Origin: CAZEZY01 sp964516635
GTDB lineage: Bacteria; Pseudomonadota; Gammaproteobacteria; Burkholderiales; Burkholderiaceae_C
Length of the DNA stretch: 17,662 nt
Assembly: GCA_964516635.1 (NCBI GenBank)
Contig: CAZEZY010000040.1
Coordinates: 1-17,662, forward strand
Direction of reading: 5' to 3'
Shown: in pieces, positions 7,563-14,125 of the stretch
How positions within the stretch are numbered: position 1 is the first letter of the stretch
How the letters are laid out: the number at the start of each line of letters is the position of its first letter
Notes under the pieces: model-generated
Database searches by the model: none
Seen by the model: the letters and a program-made list of their open reading frames with translations, nothing else
Told to the model about the DNA's origin: nothing
Position numbers and translations under genes: made by a program

Positions 7563-9902
7563 TTATGGGTGATGGCGGGCGAGTTCCCGATACAACTGGT
7601 CTCGTCCGCTGAGATAGGGCAGTGGCCAGTCCATGGCATGGCTTTGCAGTCGAGCCGCTTCATGCAGCGTCCAGGCGGGATTCGCCAAGTGCGGACGTCC
7701 GATCGCGCACAGGTCTGCACGGCCGGCCCCAATGATGCTGTTGGCGTGGTCGGCTTCGCTGATGGCCCCGACGGCCATCGTCAGGATGCCGGCTTCATTG
7801 CGTACGCGATCAGCGAATGGGGTCTGGTACATGCGGCCATACACAGGCCTGGCTGCGCGAGTGGTCTGTCCGGAGGACACGTCTATCAGATCGCATCCGG
7901 CCGCCTTGAATTGCTTGGCCATGGCCACGGCGTCGTCCGGCGTGTTGCCTCCCGGCGCCCAGTCGTGTGCAGAGATGCGGACGCTCATGGGTCGATCCGA
8001 TGGCCATACACCACGCATGGCTTCAAAGATCTCGATCGGATACCGGCAGCGATTCTCCAGTGAGCCACCGTATTCATCCTGGCGCTGGTTGGTGAGCGGG
8101 CACAGAAAGCTGGACAGCAGATAGCCATGGGCACAGTGCAGTTCGAGCCAGTCAAAACCGGCAACGGCGGCACGACGGGCAGCCGAAACAAAGTCGGCTT
8201 TCAGGCATTCCATGTCCTGCTGGGTCATGGATTTCGGTGTCTGATTCTGCGGGCCGTATGCCACGGCGCTGGCGGCCATCAAAGGCCAGTTGGGCGGGCT
8301 TTCTGGCTGTCCATCGATGGCAGGCAGGGGGTCATCGATGGACTCCCAACCCAACTGGGTCGATCCTTTGGGTCCGCTGTGTCCGAGTTGCAGGCCGATG
8401 GCTGCCGAGCTTTCTGCGTGAACAAAGTCGACAATCCGCTGGAAGGCTCGCATCTGGCTGTCGTTCCAGAGACCCGGGCAGGCGGGTGTGATTCGCCCTT
8501 CGGGTGTCGGACTCGTCATTTCAACCATCACCATGGCGGCGCCCCCCATGGCTCTGGCACCGAGATGGACCAGATGGTATTCGCCCACCACCCCCTCCTG
8601 GGCCTTGTACTGGGCCATGGGAGAGACCACGATGCGATTTTTCAGGTGAAGGCCGCGGATGTCCAGCGGCAGGAGCATGGGTGGGGTGGGTGGTCGTGCC
8701 GAGTTGGGGACATGAGCGGTTTGTGTCGACAGCCAGCGCTCATAGCCTTCCAGCCATTGCGGGTCTCGCAAGCGAAGATTTTCGTGGCTGATGCGCTGGC
8801 TTCGGGTGAGCAGCGAGTAGGTGAACTGCTCGATGTCCATACCGGTGTAGCGGTGCACATTTTCAAACCACTCGGTGGAGTTTCGGGCGGCATTCTGGAT
8901 CTTCAGAACCTCCACGCTGCGCCGGGCTTCATACCGGGCCAGTTGGTCCTTGAGCGAGCCGGAACCCGCCAGTTCAGCGCTGAGGTCGATCGCGTCCTCC
9001 AGAGCCAGTTTGGTGCCGCTGCCGATGGAGAAGTGGGCGGTGTGCGCGGCATCGCCCATGAGGACGATCGGCACTTCCCGATCCTGCCCGACGGATTGCC
9101 AGTGCACCCAGGATTGGCAGATCACGCGAGGAAAACGGATCCAGACGGCAGAGCCACGCAGATGCGAGGCATTGCTGATCAGGCGATGGCCATCGAGATA
9201 ACGTGCGAACAACCGCTCGCAAAAGGCGATGCCTTCTTCCTGGCTCATTTGGTCCAGGCCGTGCGCCCGCCAGACGGCTTCGGGCGTCTCGACGATGAAG
9301 GTCGAGGTGTCGGCGTTGAATTGGTAGGCATGGGCCTGAAACCAACCGTGTTCGGTTTCTTCGAAAGCGAACGTGAAAGCATCGAAGGTTTTGTGTGTGC
9401 CTAGCCAGACGAAGCGACAGAGTCGGGTATCGATGTCGGGCTGGAATGTGTCTGCATATCGAGCCCGGACCCGACTGTTGAGTCCGTCGCTGGCAATGAC
9501 CAGATCGGCCTCATAAAGCTCGGCCAGCTTCTGGTCATCGGTGACCTCGGTTTCAAAGACCAGCTCGACGCCCAGCTCGACGCAACGGCTCTGGAGAATG
9601 TTCAGCAGCTGTTTGCGACCAATCCCGCAGAAACCATGCCCTGTCGATCGGACCGATCGACCTTTGAAGAAAACCTCGATGTCGTCCCAGTGGTTGAACG
9701 CATCCCCGATCTGCTGACCGGTGACATCGTCAGCCAGGTGAAGATTTTCCAGTGTGGCATCGGAAAACACCACCCCCCAGCCGAACGTGTCATAGGGGCG
9801 ATTGCGTTCAACGACCACCACCCGGTGCAGAGGGTTCTGCTTTTTCATGAGCAGACCAAAATACAGGCCAGCCGGACCACCACCAATACAAAGAATATTC
9901 AT
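7563..9902 (-). CDS. Fused FAD monooxygenase / old-yellow-enzyme protein: 2-aminobenzoyl-CoA monooxygenase/reductase (or salicylyl-CoA 5-hydroxylase type)
   Basis: The 779-residue protein joins two flavoprotein domains. Residues 1-~395 are a salicylate-hydroxylase-like FAD monooxygenase: GGGPAG (7-12), the DG motif ASDGLNSRVR (137-146) and GDAAH (283-287). Residues ~410-779 are an old-yellow-enzyme domain: LKNRIVVSPM (420-429), LGHSGPKGS (506-514), active-site HCAHGYL (589-595) and DEYGGS (609-614). This is the architecture of 2-aminobenzoyl-CoA monooxygenase/reductase, which uses O2 and reduced nicotinamide to hydroxylate C5 and then reduce the ring. Databases also label such fusions salicylyl-CoA 5-hydroxylase. 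It is the first operon gene. The ATG at 9902 is preferred because GGGPAG follows at the usual distance; the upstream alternative is a TTG at 9926 inside a palindrome. Cys26 of YqjM-type reductases corresponds to Ala here (SPMAQY, 427-432). Confidence 0.9.
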   Translation of the reverse strand: MNILCIGGGPAGLYFGLLMKKQNPLHRVVVVERNRPYDTFGWGVVFSDATLENLHLADDVTGQQIGDAFNHWDDIEVFFKGRSVRSTGHGFCGIGRKQLLNILQSRCVELGVELVFETEVTDDQKLAELYEADLVIASDGLNSRVRARYADTFQPDIDTRLCRFVWLGTHKTFDAFTFAFEETEHGWFQAHAYQFNADTSTFIVETPEAVWRAHGLDQMSQEEGIAFCERLFARYLDGHRLISNASHLRGSAVWIRFPRVICQSWVHWQSVGQDREVPIVLMGDAAHTAHFSIGSGTKLALEDAIDLSAELAGSGSLKDQLARYEARRSVEVLKIQNAARNSTEWFENVHRYTGMDIEQFTYSLLTRSQRISHENLRLRDPQWLEGYERWLSTQTAHVPNSARPPTPPMLLPLDIRGLHLKNRIVVSPMAQYKAQEGVVGEYHLVHLGARAMGGAAMVMVEMTSPTPEGRITPACPGLWNDSQMRAFQRIVDFVHAESSAAIGLQLGHSGPKGSTQLGWESIDDPLPAIDGQPESPPNWPLMAASAVAYGPQNQTPKSMTQQDMECLKADFVSAARRAAVAGFDWLELHCAHGYLLSSFLCPLTNQRQDEYGGSLENRCRYPIEIFEAMRGVWPSDRPMSVRISAHDWAPGGNTPDDAVAMAKQFKAAGCDLIDVSSGQTTRAARPVYGRMYQTPFADRVRNEAGILTMAVGAISEADHANSIIGAGRADLCAIGRPHLANPAWTLHEAARLQSHAMDWPLPYLSGRDQLYRELARHHP

Positions 9903-9904
9903 GG

Positions 9905-9930
9905 CAATTTGTTTAGGTTTAAACAAATTG
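9905..9930 (-). promoter_or_regulatory. Palindromic operator, probable MarR binding site
   Basis: Two perfect 11-base arms, CAATTTGTTTA (9905-9915) and TAAACAAATTG (9920-9930), flank a four-base GGTT spacer. The site begins two bases upstream of the monooxygenase start codon, so a bound protein would block RNA polymerase or transcript entry. Size, AT-rich character and symmetry match MarR-family operators, and a MarR gene is second in this operon. Binding is inferred, not shown. Confidence 0.75.
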
Positions 9931-9967
9931 TGCGATAAGCCGTCTGGATTCAGACAGCGGGAATACC

Positions 9968-9981
9968 CTGATGTAGATCAA
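9968..9981. promoter_or_regulatory. FNR/Anr-like box in the divergent intergenic region
   Basis: CTGAT-GTAG-ATCAA matches nine of the ten specified positions of the FNR/Anr consensus TTGAT-N4-ATCAA (read on the minus strand: TTGATCTACATCAG). It is centred about 72 bases upstream of the monooxygenase ATG and about 84 bases upstream of the DUF1840 ATG. A CAGAAT at 10023-10028 could be a -10 for the latter, putting the box near -60. Which gene it controls is unclear. Confidence 0.5.
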
Positions 9982-10058
9982 ATCCCTGTTTGGTTTTGGG
10001 AACCTCTGACGCATCCACGTGACAGAATGAAGAGGGCATTCAGGTGAAAGGAAATCAG

Positions 10059-10382
10059 ATGGTCTATCGTTTCAAAACCAAAGCCACTGGCGATGTGGTC
10101 ATGCTGGATCAGAATGGCAAGCAGTTGCTGGAGATCCTCGGCAAGGACCCTGCTGGGCCAGGCATTCTGCTGGTTGAACAGATGCCCGGTGCCATCGAGG
10201 CCATTCACAAGGCCGTGGCGCATGAGGAGGCCGAGTTTGAGCGCCGAAAACAGGAGGCCATGGAAAAAGGGGAATACGTGCCTGACCCTGAACGGATCAC
10301 GTTGCGCACCCGGGTGGCGCCTTTTCTCGAGATGCTGACCCATTGTCAGCGGGAAAATGCCGAAGTGGTCTGGGGTGTCTAG
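10059..10382 (+). CDS. DUF1840 domain-containing protein
   Basis: A small 107-residue protein beginning MVYRFKTKATGDVVML, which I recognise as the DUF1840 family common in Betaproteobacteria; its function is unknown. No signal peptide, transmembrane segment or metal motif is visible. The middle is rich in charged helix-forming residues (HEEAEFERRKQEAMEKG). I chose ATG 10059 because AAAGGAA lies six to ten bases upstream; an in-frame GTG at 10044 would give 112 residues but overlaps that ribosome binding site. It diverges from the aromatic operon and may respond to the FNR-like box upstream. Its stop codon overlaps that of the converging gene. Confidence 0.78.
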   Translation: MVYRFKTKATGDVVMLDQNGKQLLEILGKDPAGPGILLVEQMPGAIEAIHKAVAHEEAEFERRKQEAMEKGEYVPDPERITLRTRVAPFLEMLTHCQRENAEVVWGV

Positions 10383-10753
10383 TGGTTGGCTGAAGCCAGA
10401 CGCTCCAGGCATGCGCGTATCGGCATGCCTGGATGTATGCCCATGGCCTGAGCCAATCGGTTGGTGTGGCTGACGATTCCGTCATCAAGGGTGCTTCGGG
10501 CTTGTCCGATCCGAGCCGAGTGGTGAGACACGGTGCAGGCAGCCAGGCCTTCGGCTTGCAGTATTTCCAGGCCAGCGATGCCAGCTTCGTCTTTTCCAAC
10601 GCCTGCGTCGTTGAAGACGCTAAGCAGAGGGCGAGCCATTCGCGCGTAGCCCGCTGCGCTGGCCCCTCCATGTGAACCGCTGATCGCGATGCATCCCCGA
10701 TCAGCCGCTGTCAGCTCCGTGATCGAATCGATGACGCGAATGATCGTTGTCAC
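10379..10753 (-). CDS. Conserved hypothetical protein, soluble, about 124 residues
   Basis: I do not recognise a characterised family. The protein has glycine/serine motifs such as ISGSHGGASAAG and the block VFNDAGVGKDEAGIAGLE, followed by TVSHHSARIG. These look like conserved active-site or ligand loops; the His and Ser-rich loops could bind a small molecule. No signal peptide or membrane segment is seen. The frame is open to an ATG at 10777, but that ATG lies in the loop of the terminator of the upstream gene. The GTG at 10753 is therefore the more likely start, though it has no clear ribosome binding site. The stop codon overlaps that of the DUF1840 gene in the palindrome CTAG. It follows the Bug-type receptor on the same strand and may share its function. 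Confidence 0.6.
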   Translation of the reverse strand: MTTIIRVIDSITELTAADRGCIAISGSHGGASAAGYARMARPLLSVFNDAGVGKDEAGIAGLEILQAEGLAACTVSHHSARIGQARSTLDDGIVSHTNRLAQAMGIHPGMPIRACLERLASANH

Positions 10754-10756
10754 TGG

Positions 10757-10787
10757 AAAAAAGAAACCCCTGGTCATCCAGGGGTTT
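10757..10787 (-). terminator. Rho-independent terminator of the Bug-type receptor gene
   Basis: A perfect ten-base stem, AAACCCCTGG (10764-10773) with CCAGGGGTTT (10778-10787), has a four-base loop. On the minus strand it is followed by CTTTTTT. It lies 16 bases after the receptor stop codon and ends three bases before the GTG of the next gene, so that gene depends on read-through or a promoter not seen. Confidence 0.88.
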
Positions 10788-10803
10788 GCAGTGGGGCAAG
10801 CGA

Positions 10804-11787
10804 TTAATCCGCGTACTGGCCCGCCTTGTCGATGGCGGCTTTGAGTTTGGTGATCTGATCGGCCACAAAGGCTTTGTGTCCCTGAGGGGTGACACGGTTA
10901 TCGTTCACCACAATGGCGCCCAGTGCCTTCTGCTTCTGGATGAAGTCGGGGTCCTTGAGCGCGGCCTGGAGCGCATCGTTGAGCTTCTTCGTCACGGCTG
11001 CTGGCGTTCCTTTGGGCGCATACAGGCCGTGCCAGATGGTGAGGTTGAAGCCTCGGAGGCCCATTTCCTGAAGCGACGGGTAGTGCTTGAGCACCGGGTG
11101 ATCAGACAGAGGGCGTGCGGTGGTGACGGCGAATGCCTTGATCCGACCGGCTTCGATCTGGCTCGTGGTGTTGGTGGTCTGGTCACACATCACGTCCACC
11201 TGTCCGCCAATCAGGGCATTCATGGCCGGCGCCGTGCCACCAAAGGGGATGGTGGTCATGGCTTGACCTGCCGCAATGGCAGATTGCCACATCAGGCCGC
11301 AGAGGTGGGAGGCTGAACCCAGGCCGGCATGGGCCAGGTTGAGTTTGCCCGCGTTGGCACGAATGTAGTTTTCAAAATCCCGGTAGGTGTTGGCAGGCAG
11401 TTGAGGCTTACCCACCAGCGTCATCGGCACGTCATTGATCATGCCGAGGTATTCGAAATCTTCCAGGGCGTTGAATTGCAGTCGGCGATACAGCCCGGCT
11501 GTCGATGCCATGCCGATGTGCCAGACCAGCAGGGTGTGGCCATCTGGCTGAGCCCGTGCCGCACGGGTTGCACCGATGGTACCGCCCGCACCGGCCGCGT
11601 TTTCAACCACGATGTTGGCATTGCCGAGATGCTTGCGCATGGCTTCGGCCAGTTGTCGGGCCACGGTGTCGGTCGGGCCGCCAGCAGCGAAGGGGACGAT
11701 GAACGAGATGGGCTTGGTGGGAAAGTCCTGCGCGTAAGCACCCATGGCAAAGGTGGCCGCGATGGCGAATGACGCCAGTTTCTTCAT
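10804..11787 (-). CDS. Bug-type (TctC family) periplasmic solute-binding protein
   Basis: The 327-residue protein has a Sec signal peptide (about residues 1-19, cleaved after AYA), followed by FPTKPISFIVPFAAGGPTDTVAR, split here as FPTKPISFIVPF and AAGGPTDTVAR, the hallmark of Bug/TctC receptors. GAGGTIGA (66-73) and a later TIPFGGTAPAMNALIGGQVD stretch also fit. Such proteins bind carboxylates or aromatic acids in the periplasm for tripartite tricarboxylate transporters. No TctA or TctB membrane partners are in the window, so it is an orphan receptor here, as is common in Burkholderiales. AGGAG lies seven bases before the ATG. It has its own candidate promoter and its own terminator, so it is probably a separate transcription unit. 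The ligand is not predictable. Confidence 0.9.
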   Translation of the reverse strand: MKKLASFAIAATFAMGAYAQDFPTKPISFIVPFAAGGPTDTVARQLAEAMRKHLGNANIVVENAAGAGGTIGATRAARAQPDGHTLLVWHIGMASTAGLYRRLQFNALEDFEYLGMINDVPMTLVGKPQLPANTYRDFENYIRANAGKLNLAHAGLGSASHLCGLMWQSAIAAGQAMTTIPFGGTAPAMNALIGGQVDVMCDQTTNTTSQIEAGRIKAFAVTTARPLSDHPVLKHYPSLQEMGLRGFNLTIWHGLYAPKGTPAAVTKKLNDALQAALKDPDFIQKQKALGAIVVNDNRVTPQGHKAFVADQITKLKAAIDKAGQYAD

Positions 11788-11817
11788 GCAAGTCTCCTGC
11801 TTTTGGTGAAAAATCCC

Positions 11818-11845
11818 ATCCTAAATGCCGGTGCAGGAATGTCCA
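11818..11845 (-). promoter_or_regulatory. Candidate sigma-70 promoter of the Bug-type receptor gene
   Basis: Reading the minus strand, TGGACA (11845-11840) matches five of six -35 positions. It is followed after 16 bases by TAGGAT (11823-11818), which matches four of six -10 positions. The start site would be near 11811, leaving a leader of about 24 bases with a good ribosome binding site. This suggests the receptor gene is expressed independently of the upstream liv-type operon. Confidence 0.5.
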
Positions 11846-11886
11846 TCGCGGAAAGTACGTAGATACATTCCCTGATGGATCGGATG

Positions 11887-13164
11887 TCAGTCGTACTTGC
11901 GTGCGTCCTCAATCACTTTGCCATCGTTGGGTAGAGAGCCTAAAGCGTGAAAGTGCACATCACCCCTCAGTTTGGTGATGTCCCTCACGCTGTGTTCGAT
12001 GGAAGTCCGGATCGGGGCATGACCGTCCGGCAGGGGCGAAGCCATCTCCACATGCAAAGCCATCTGGTCGTCTGCCATCGCGCCTGTCACGACGAGTCGG
12101 GCCTTGGCGATTTCCGGATGGCGACGGGTGATGTCGGCCACCTGTGACGGGTGAACGAACATGCCTTTGATTTTGGTGGTCTGATCGGCTCGCCCAAGCC
12201 ATCCCCGGATTCGGGTATTGGTGCGGCCACTGGGGCATGAACCCGGCAGGATCGCCGACAGGTCACCTGTGCCGAAGCGAACCAGAGGGTAGTCGGGGTT
12301 GAGAACCGTGACCACCACTTCGCCCACTTCGCCAGCCGGGACTGGGTCGCCCGTGCCAGGTCTGACAATTTCCAGGATGACCTTTTCGTCAAGGACCAGT
12401 CCCTCGCGGCTCGCGGTTTCATAAGCAATCAGTCCGGCGTCGGCGGTGGCATAGCACTGATAGGCCTGAATGCCCTTGTCGATGAGCCAGTCGCGCAAGG
12501 AGGGGGGGAAGGCCTCACCCGAGACCAGTGCCTTGCGAAAGCTGAGCACCTGCCCCATTTGGGTCGCCTTTTCAACCAGGATTCTGAGAAAACTGGGGGT
12601 GCCGGCGTAGGCCTCGGGCTTGAGATCGGAGATGGCTGCCAGTTGCTGCTCGGTGTTGCCCACGCCACCGGGTACCACGGTACAACCCAGCGCATGGGCA
12701 CCACTTTCCATGATCCAGGCGCCAGGGGTCAGGTGATAGCTGAAACAGTTATGCACCAGTTCACCGCTTTCGAAGCCGGCCGCCGCCATGGCACGACCTG
12801 AACGCCAGTAATCGGTTGCCTGGCCTTCAGGTTCGTAAATGGGGCCAGGCGACTGAAAGACACGCCGGGCACCGGCAGCACGAACGAGTCCTTTCCAGCC
12901 GATGGCCGAAAATCCACCAAACGGATCCTGGCCAGCTTGCCGACTGGCCTGCTGCCTTTCAAGCAGTTCGTGTTTGCGAACCACGGGCAAGGTTGCAAGG
13001 GCCTCTCGGGTGGTGATGGTGTCCGGGTTCACGCCAGCCAGCAAGCTGGCGTATGCCTGGGTGCGGGATTGGGCGTGGCGTATGTGAGCGGGCAGCGAGG
13101 CCATCAGAGTGGCTTCACGGTCGGCTGGTGCTCGGGTTTCCAGGGCATCGAAAAAGGCTGGCAT
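11887..13164 (-). CDS. PaaK-like AMP-binding protein (phenylacetate-CoA ligase family) with non-canonical P-loop
   Basis: The 425-residue protein resembles phenylacetate-CoA ligases: AYAGTPSFLRIL (186-196), LVSGEAFPPS (213-222), QCYATADAG (236-244), RFGTGD (296-301), hinge GRADQTTKIKGMFVHP (324-339) and a C-terminal lysine Lys416 in PNDGK. The glycine/serine/threonine-rich phosphate loop (SSGTTGKP in PaaK) is replaced by SPGPIYEPEG (105-114), so ATP handling may differ. It lies 45 bases after livF and appears to be the last gene of the liv-type transporter operon. An attractive idea is that it activates the imported acid to a CoA ester. Because the loop is degenerate, catalytic activity is uncertain. 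No strong ribosome binding site precedes the ATG. Confidence 0.82.
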   Translation of the reverse strand: MPAFFDALETRAPADREATLMASLPAHIRHAQSRTQAYASLLAGVNPDTITTREALATLPVVRKHELLERQQASRQAGQDPFGGFSAIGWKGLVRAAGARRVFQSPGPIYEPEGQATDYWRSGRAMAAAGFESGELVHNCFSYHLTPGAWIMESGAHALGCTVVPGGVGNTEQQLAAISDLKPEAYAGTPSFLRILVEKATQMGQVLSFRKALVSGEAFPPSLRDWLIDKGIQAYQCYATADAGLIAYETASREGLVLDEKVILEIVRPGTGDPVPAGEVGEVVVTVLNPDYPLVRFGTGDLSAILPGSCPSGRTNTRIRGWLGRADQTTKIKGMFVHPSQVADITRRHPEIAKARLVVTGAMADDQMALHVEMASPLPDGHAPIRTSIEHSVRDITKLRGDVHFHALGSLPNDGKVIEDARKYD

Positions 13165-13209
13165 GGCACGGACTCGGCGAAAGGAAAAACGGAAGGCCTG
13201 GGGTTTGAA

Positions 13210-14019
13210 TCAGGCAAGCCAGCGCTTGCGGCGTTTGTAACTCTTCACATCCTTGAAGCTCTTGCGCTCCGAACCGCCCATGCCGAGGTAGAACTCCTTG
13301 ACGTCTTCGTTGTTGCGCAGATCCTCGGCTTTGCCATCCATCACGATGCGCCCGCTCTCCATGATGTAGCCGTAGTCGGCATAGCGCAGAGCCATGTTGG
13401 TGTTCTGCTCGGCGAGCAGGAAAGTGACCCTTTCCTTCTGGTTCAAATCTTTGACGATCTCGAACACCTCTTCGACGATCTGGGGGGCCAGCCCCATGGA
13501 GGGCTCGTCCAGCAGCACCACATTGGGGTTGGCCATGATGGCGCGCCCGATCGCGCACATCTGCTGTTCGCCGCCCGAGGTGTAGGCGGCCTGGCTGGTG
13601 CGGCGTGTCTTCAGCCGCGGGAAGTAGTTGTAGACTTTTTCCAGGTTGGCATCGACCTCGGCCTTGCTCTTGCGGGTGTAGGCTCCCGTGAGCAGGTTTT
13701 CTTCGATGGTGAGGTGGGCAAAACAATGTCGACCCTCCATGACCTGCACAACGCCGCGCTGCACGAGGTCGGCGGGCGTGAGGTTCTCGATGCGTTCGCC
13801 GCGCAGTTCGATGCTGCCTTTGGTGACCTCGCCGCGTTCCCCTTTCAGCAGGTTGGACACGGCGCGCAAGGTGGTCGTTTTCCCAGCGCCGTTGCCGCCG
13901 AGAATGGCGGCGATCTGGCCTTCTGCCACCTGGAGAGACACGCCTTTGAGCACCAGGATCACGTGGTTGTAGATGACCTCGATGCCGTTGACGTTCAGGA
14001 CGATGTTGGGATTGCTCAT
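13210..14019 (-). CDS. livF: Branched-chain-amino-acid-type ABC transporter ATP-binding protein (LivF)
   Basis: The 269-residue ABC ATPase has Walker A GGNGAGKT (41-48), the signature TSGGEQQM (147-154, with Thr in place of the usual Leu) and Walker B VVLLDEPSMGL (167-177). SMGLAP and the AEQN segment are typical of LivF. It powers uptake with LivG through the LivH/LivM channel. It is longer than usual LivF proteins (about 235 residues) because of a basic C-terminal tail (SERKSFKDVKSYKRRKRW). AAGG lies about six bases before the ATG. It follows livK across 106 bases containing strong hairpins. The transported solute is unknown. Confidence 0.92.
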   Translation of the reverse strand: MSNPNIVLNVNGIEVIYNHVILVLKGVSLQVAEGQIAAILGGNGAGKTTTLRAVSNLLKGERGEVTKGSIELRGERIENLTPADLVQRGVVQVMEGRHCFAHLTIEENLLTGAYTRKSKAEVDANLEKVYNYFPRLKTRRTSQAAYTSGGEQQMCAIGRAIMANPNVVLLDEPSMGLAPQIVEEVFEIVKDLNQKERVTFLLAEQNTNMALRYADYGYIMESGRIVMDGKAEDLRNNEDVKEFYLGMGGSERKSFKDVKSYKRRKRWLA

Positions 14020-14050
14020 GTTGGACCTTGGGAATGACAGATCGGTAGTT

Positions 14051-14112
14051 CAGTCACACGGATTCGATGGAGGTCAAACCCGTGCGACTGAAGGCTGGTG
14101 ACAGCCTTCAGT
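14051..14112 (-). other. Overlapping intergenic hairpins between livK and livF
   Basis: A perfect 11-base stem, ACTGAAGGCTG (14087-14097) with CAGCCTTCAGT (14102-14112), has a four-base loop. A second inverted pair, CAGTCACACGG (14051-14061) with CCGTGCGACTG (14080-14090), matches at ten of eleven positions and shares four bases with the first. No T tract follows, so these look like mRNA-stabilising or attenuating structures behind the abundant binding-protein message rather than full terminators. Confidence 0.65.
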
Positions 14113-14125
14113 GGTCAGTCACTGA

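Noticed and set aside
8127..9404. A 425-residue plus-strand open frame opposite the fused flavoenzyme gene
   Set aside because: The minus strand encodes clear FAD and old-yellow-enzyme motifs throughout. The plus translation is low-complexity Gly/His/Arg-rich with no domain, typical of an antisense shadow in GC-rich DNA.
9942..9955. Short inverted repeat GTCTG-GATT-CAGAC as another operator
   Set aside because: Five-base arms are too short to stand out from chance in a 150-base region, and no regulator is suggested by it.
12937..14037. A 366-residue plus-strand open frame opposite livF and the ligase-like gene
   Set aside because: It spans two real minus-strand genes and the gap between them, and its translation shows no family motif.
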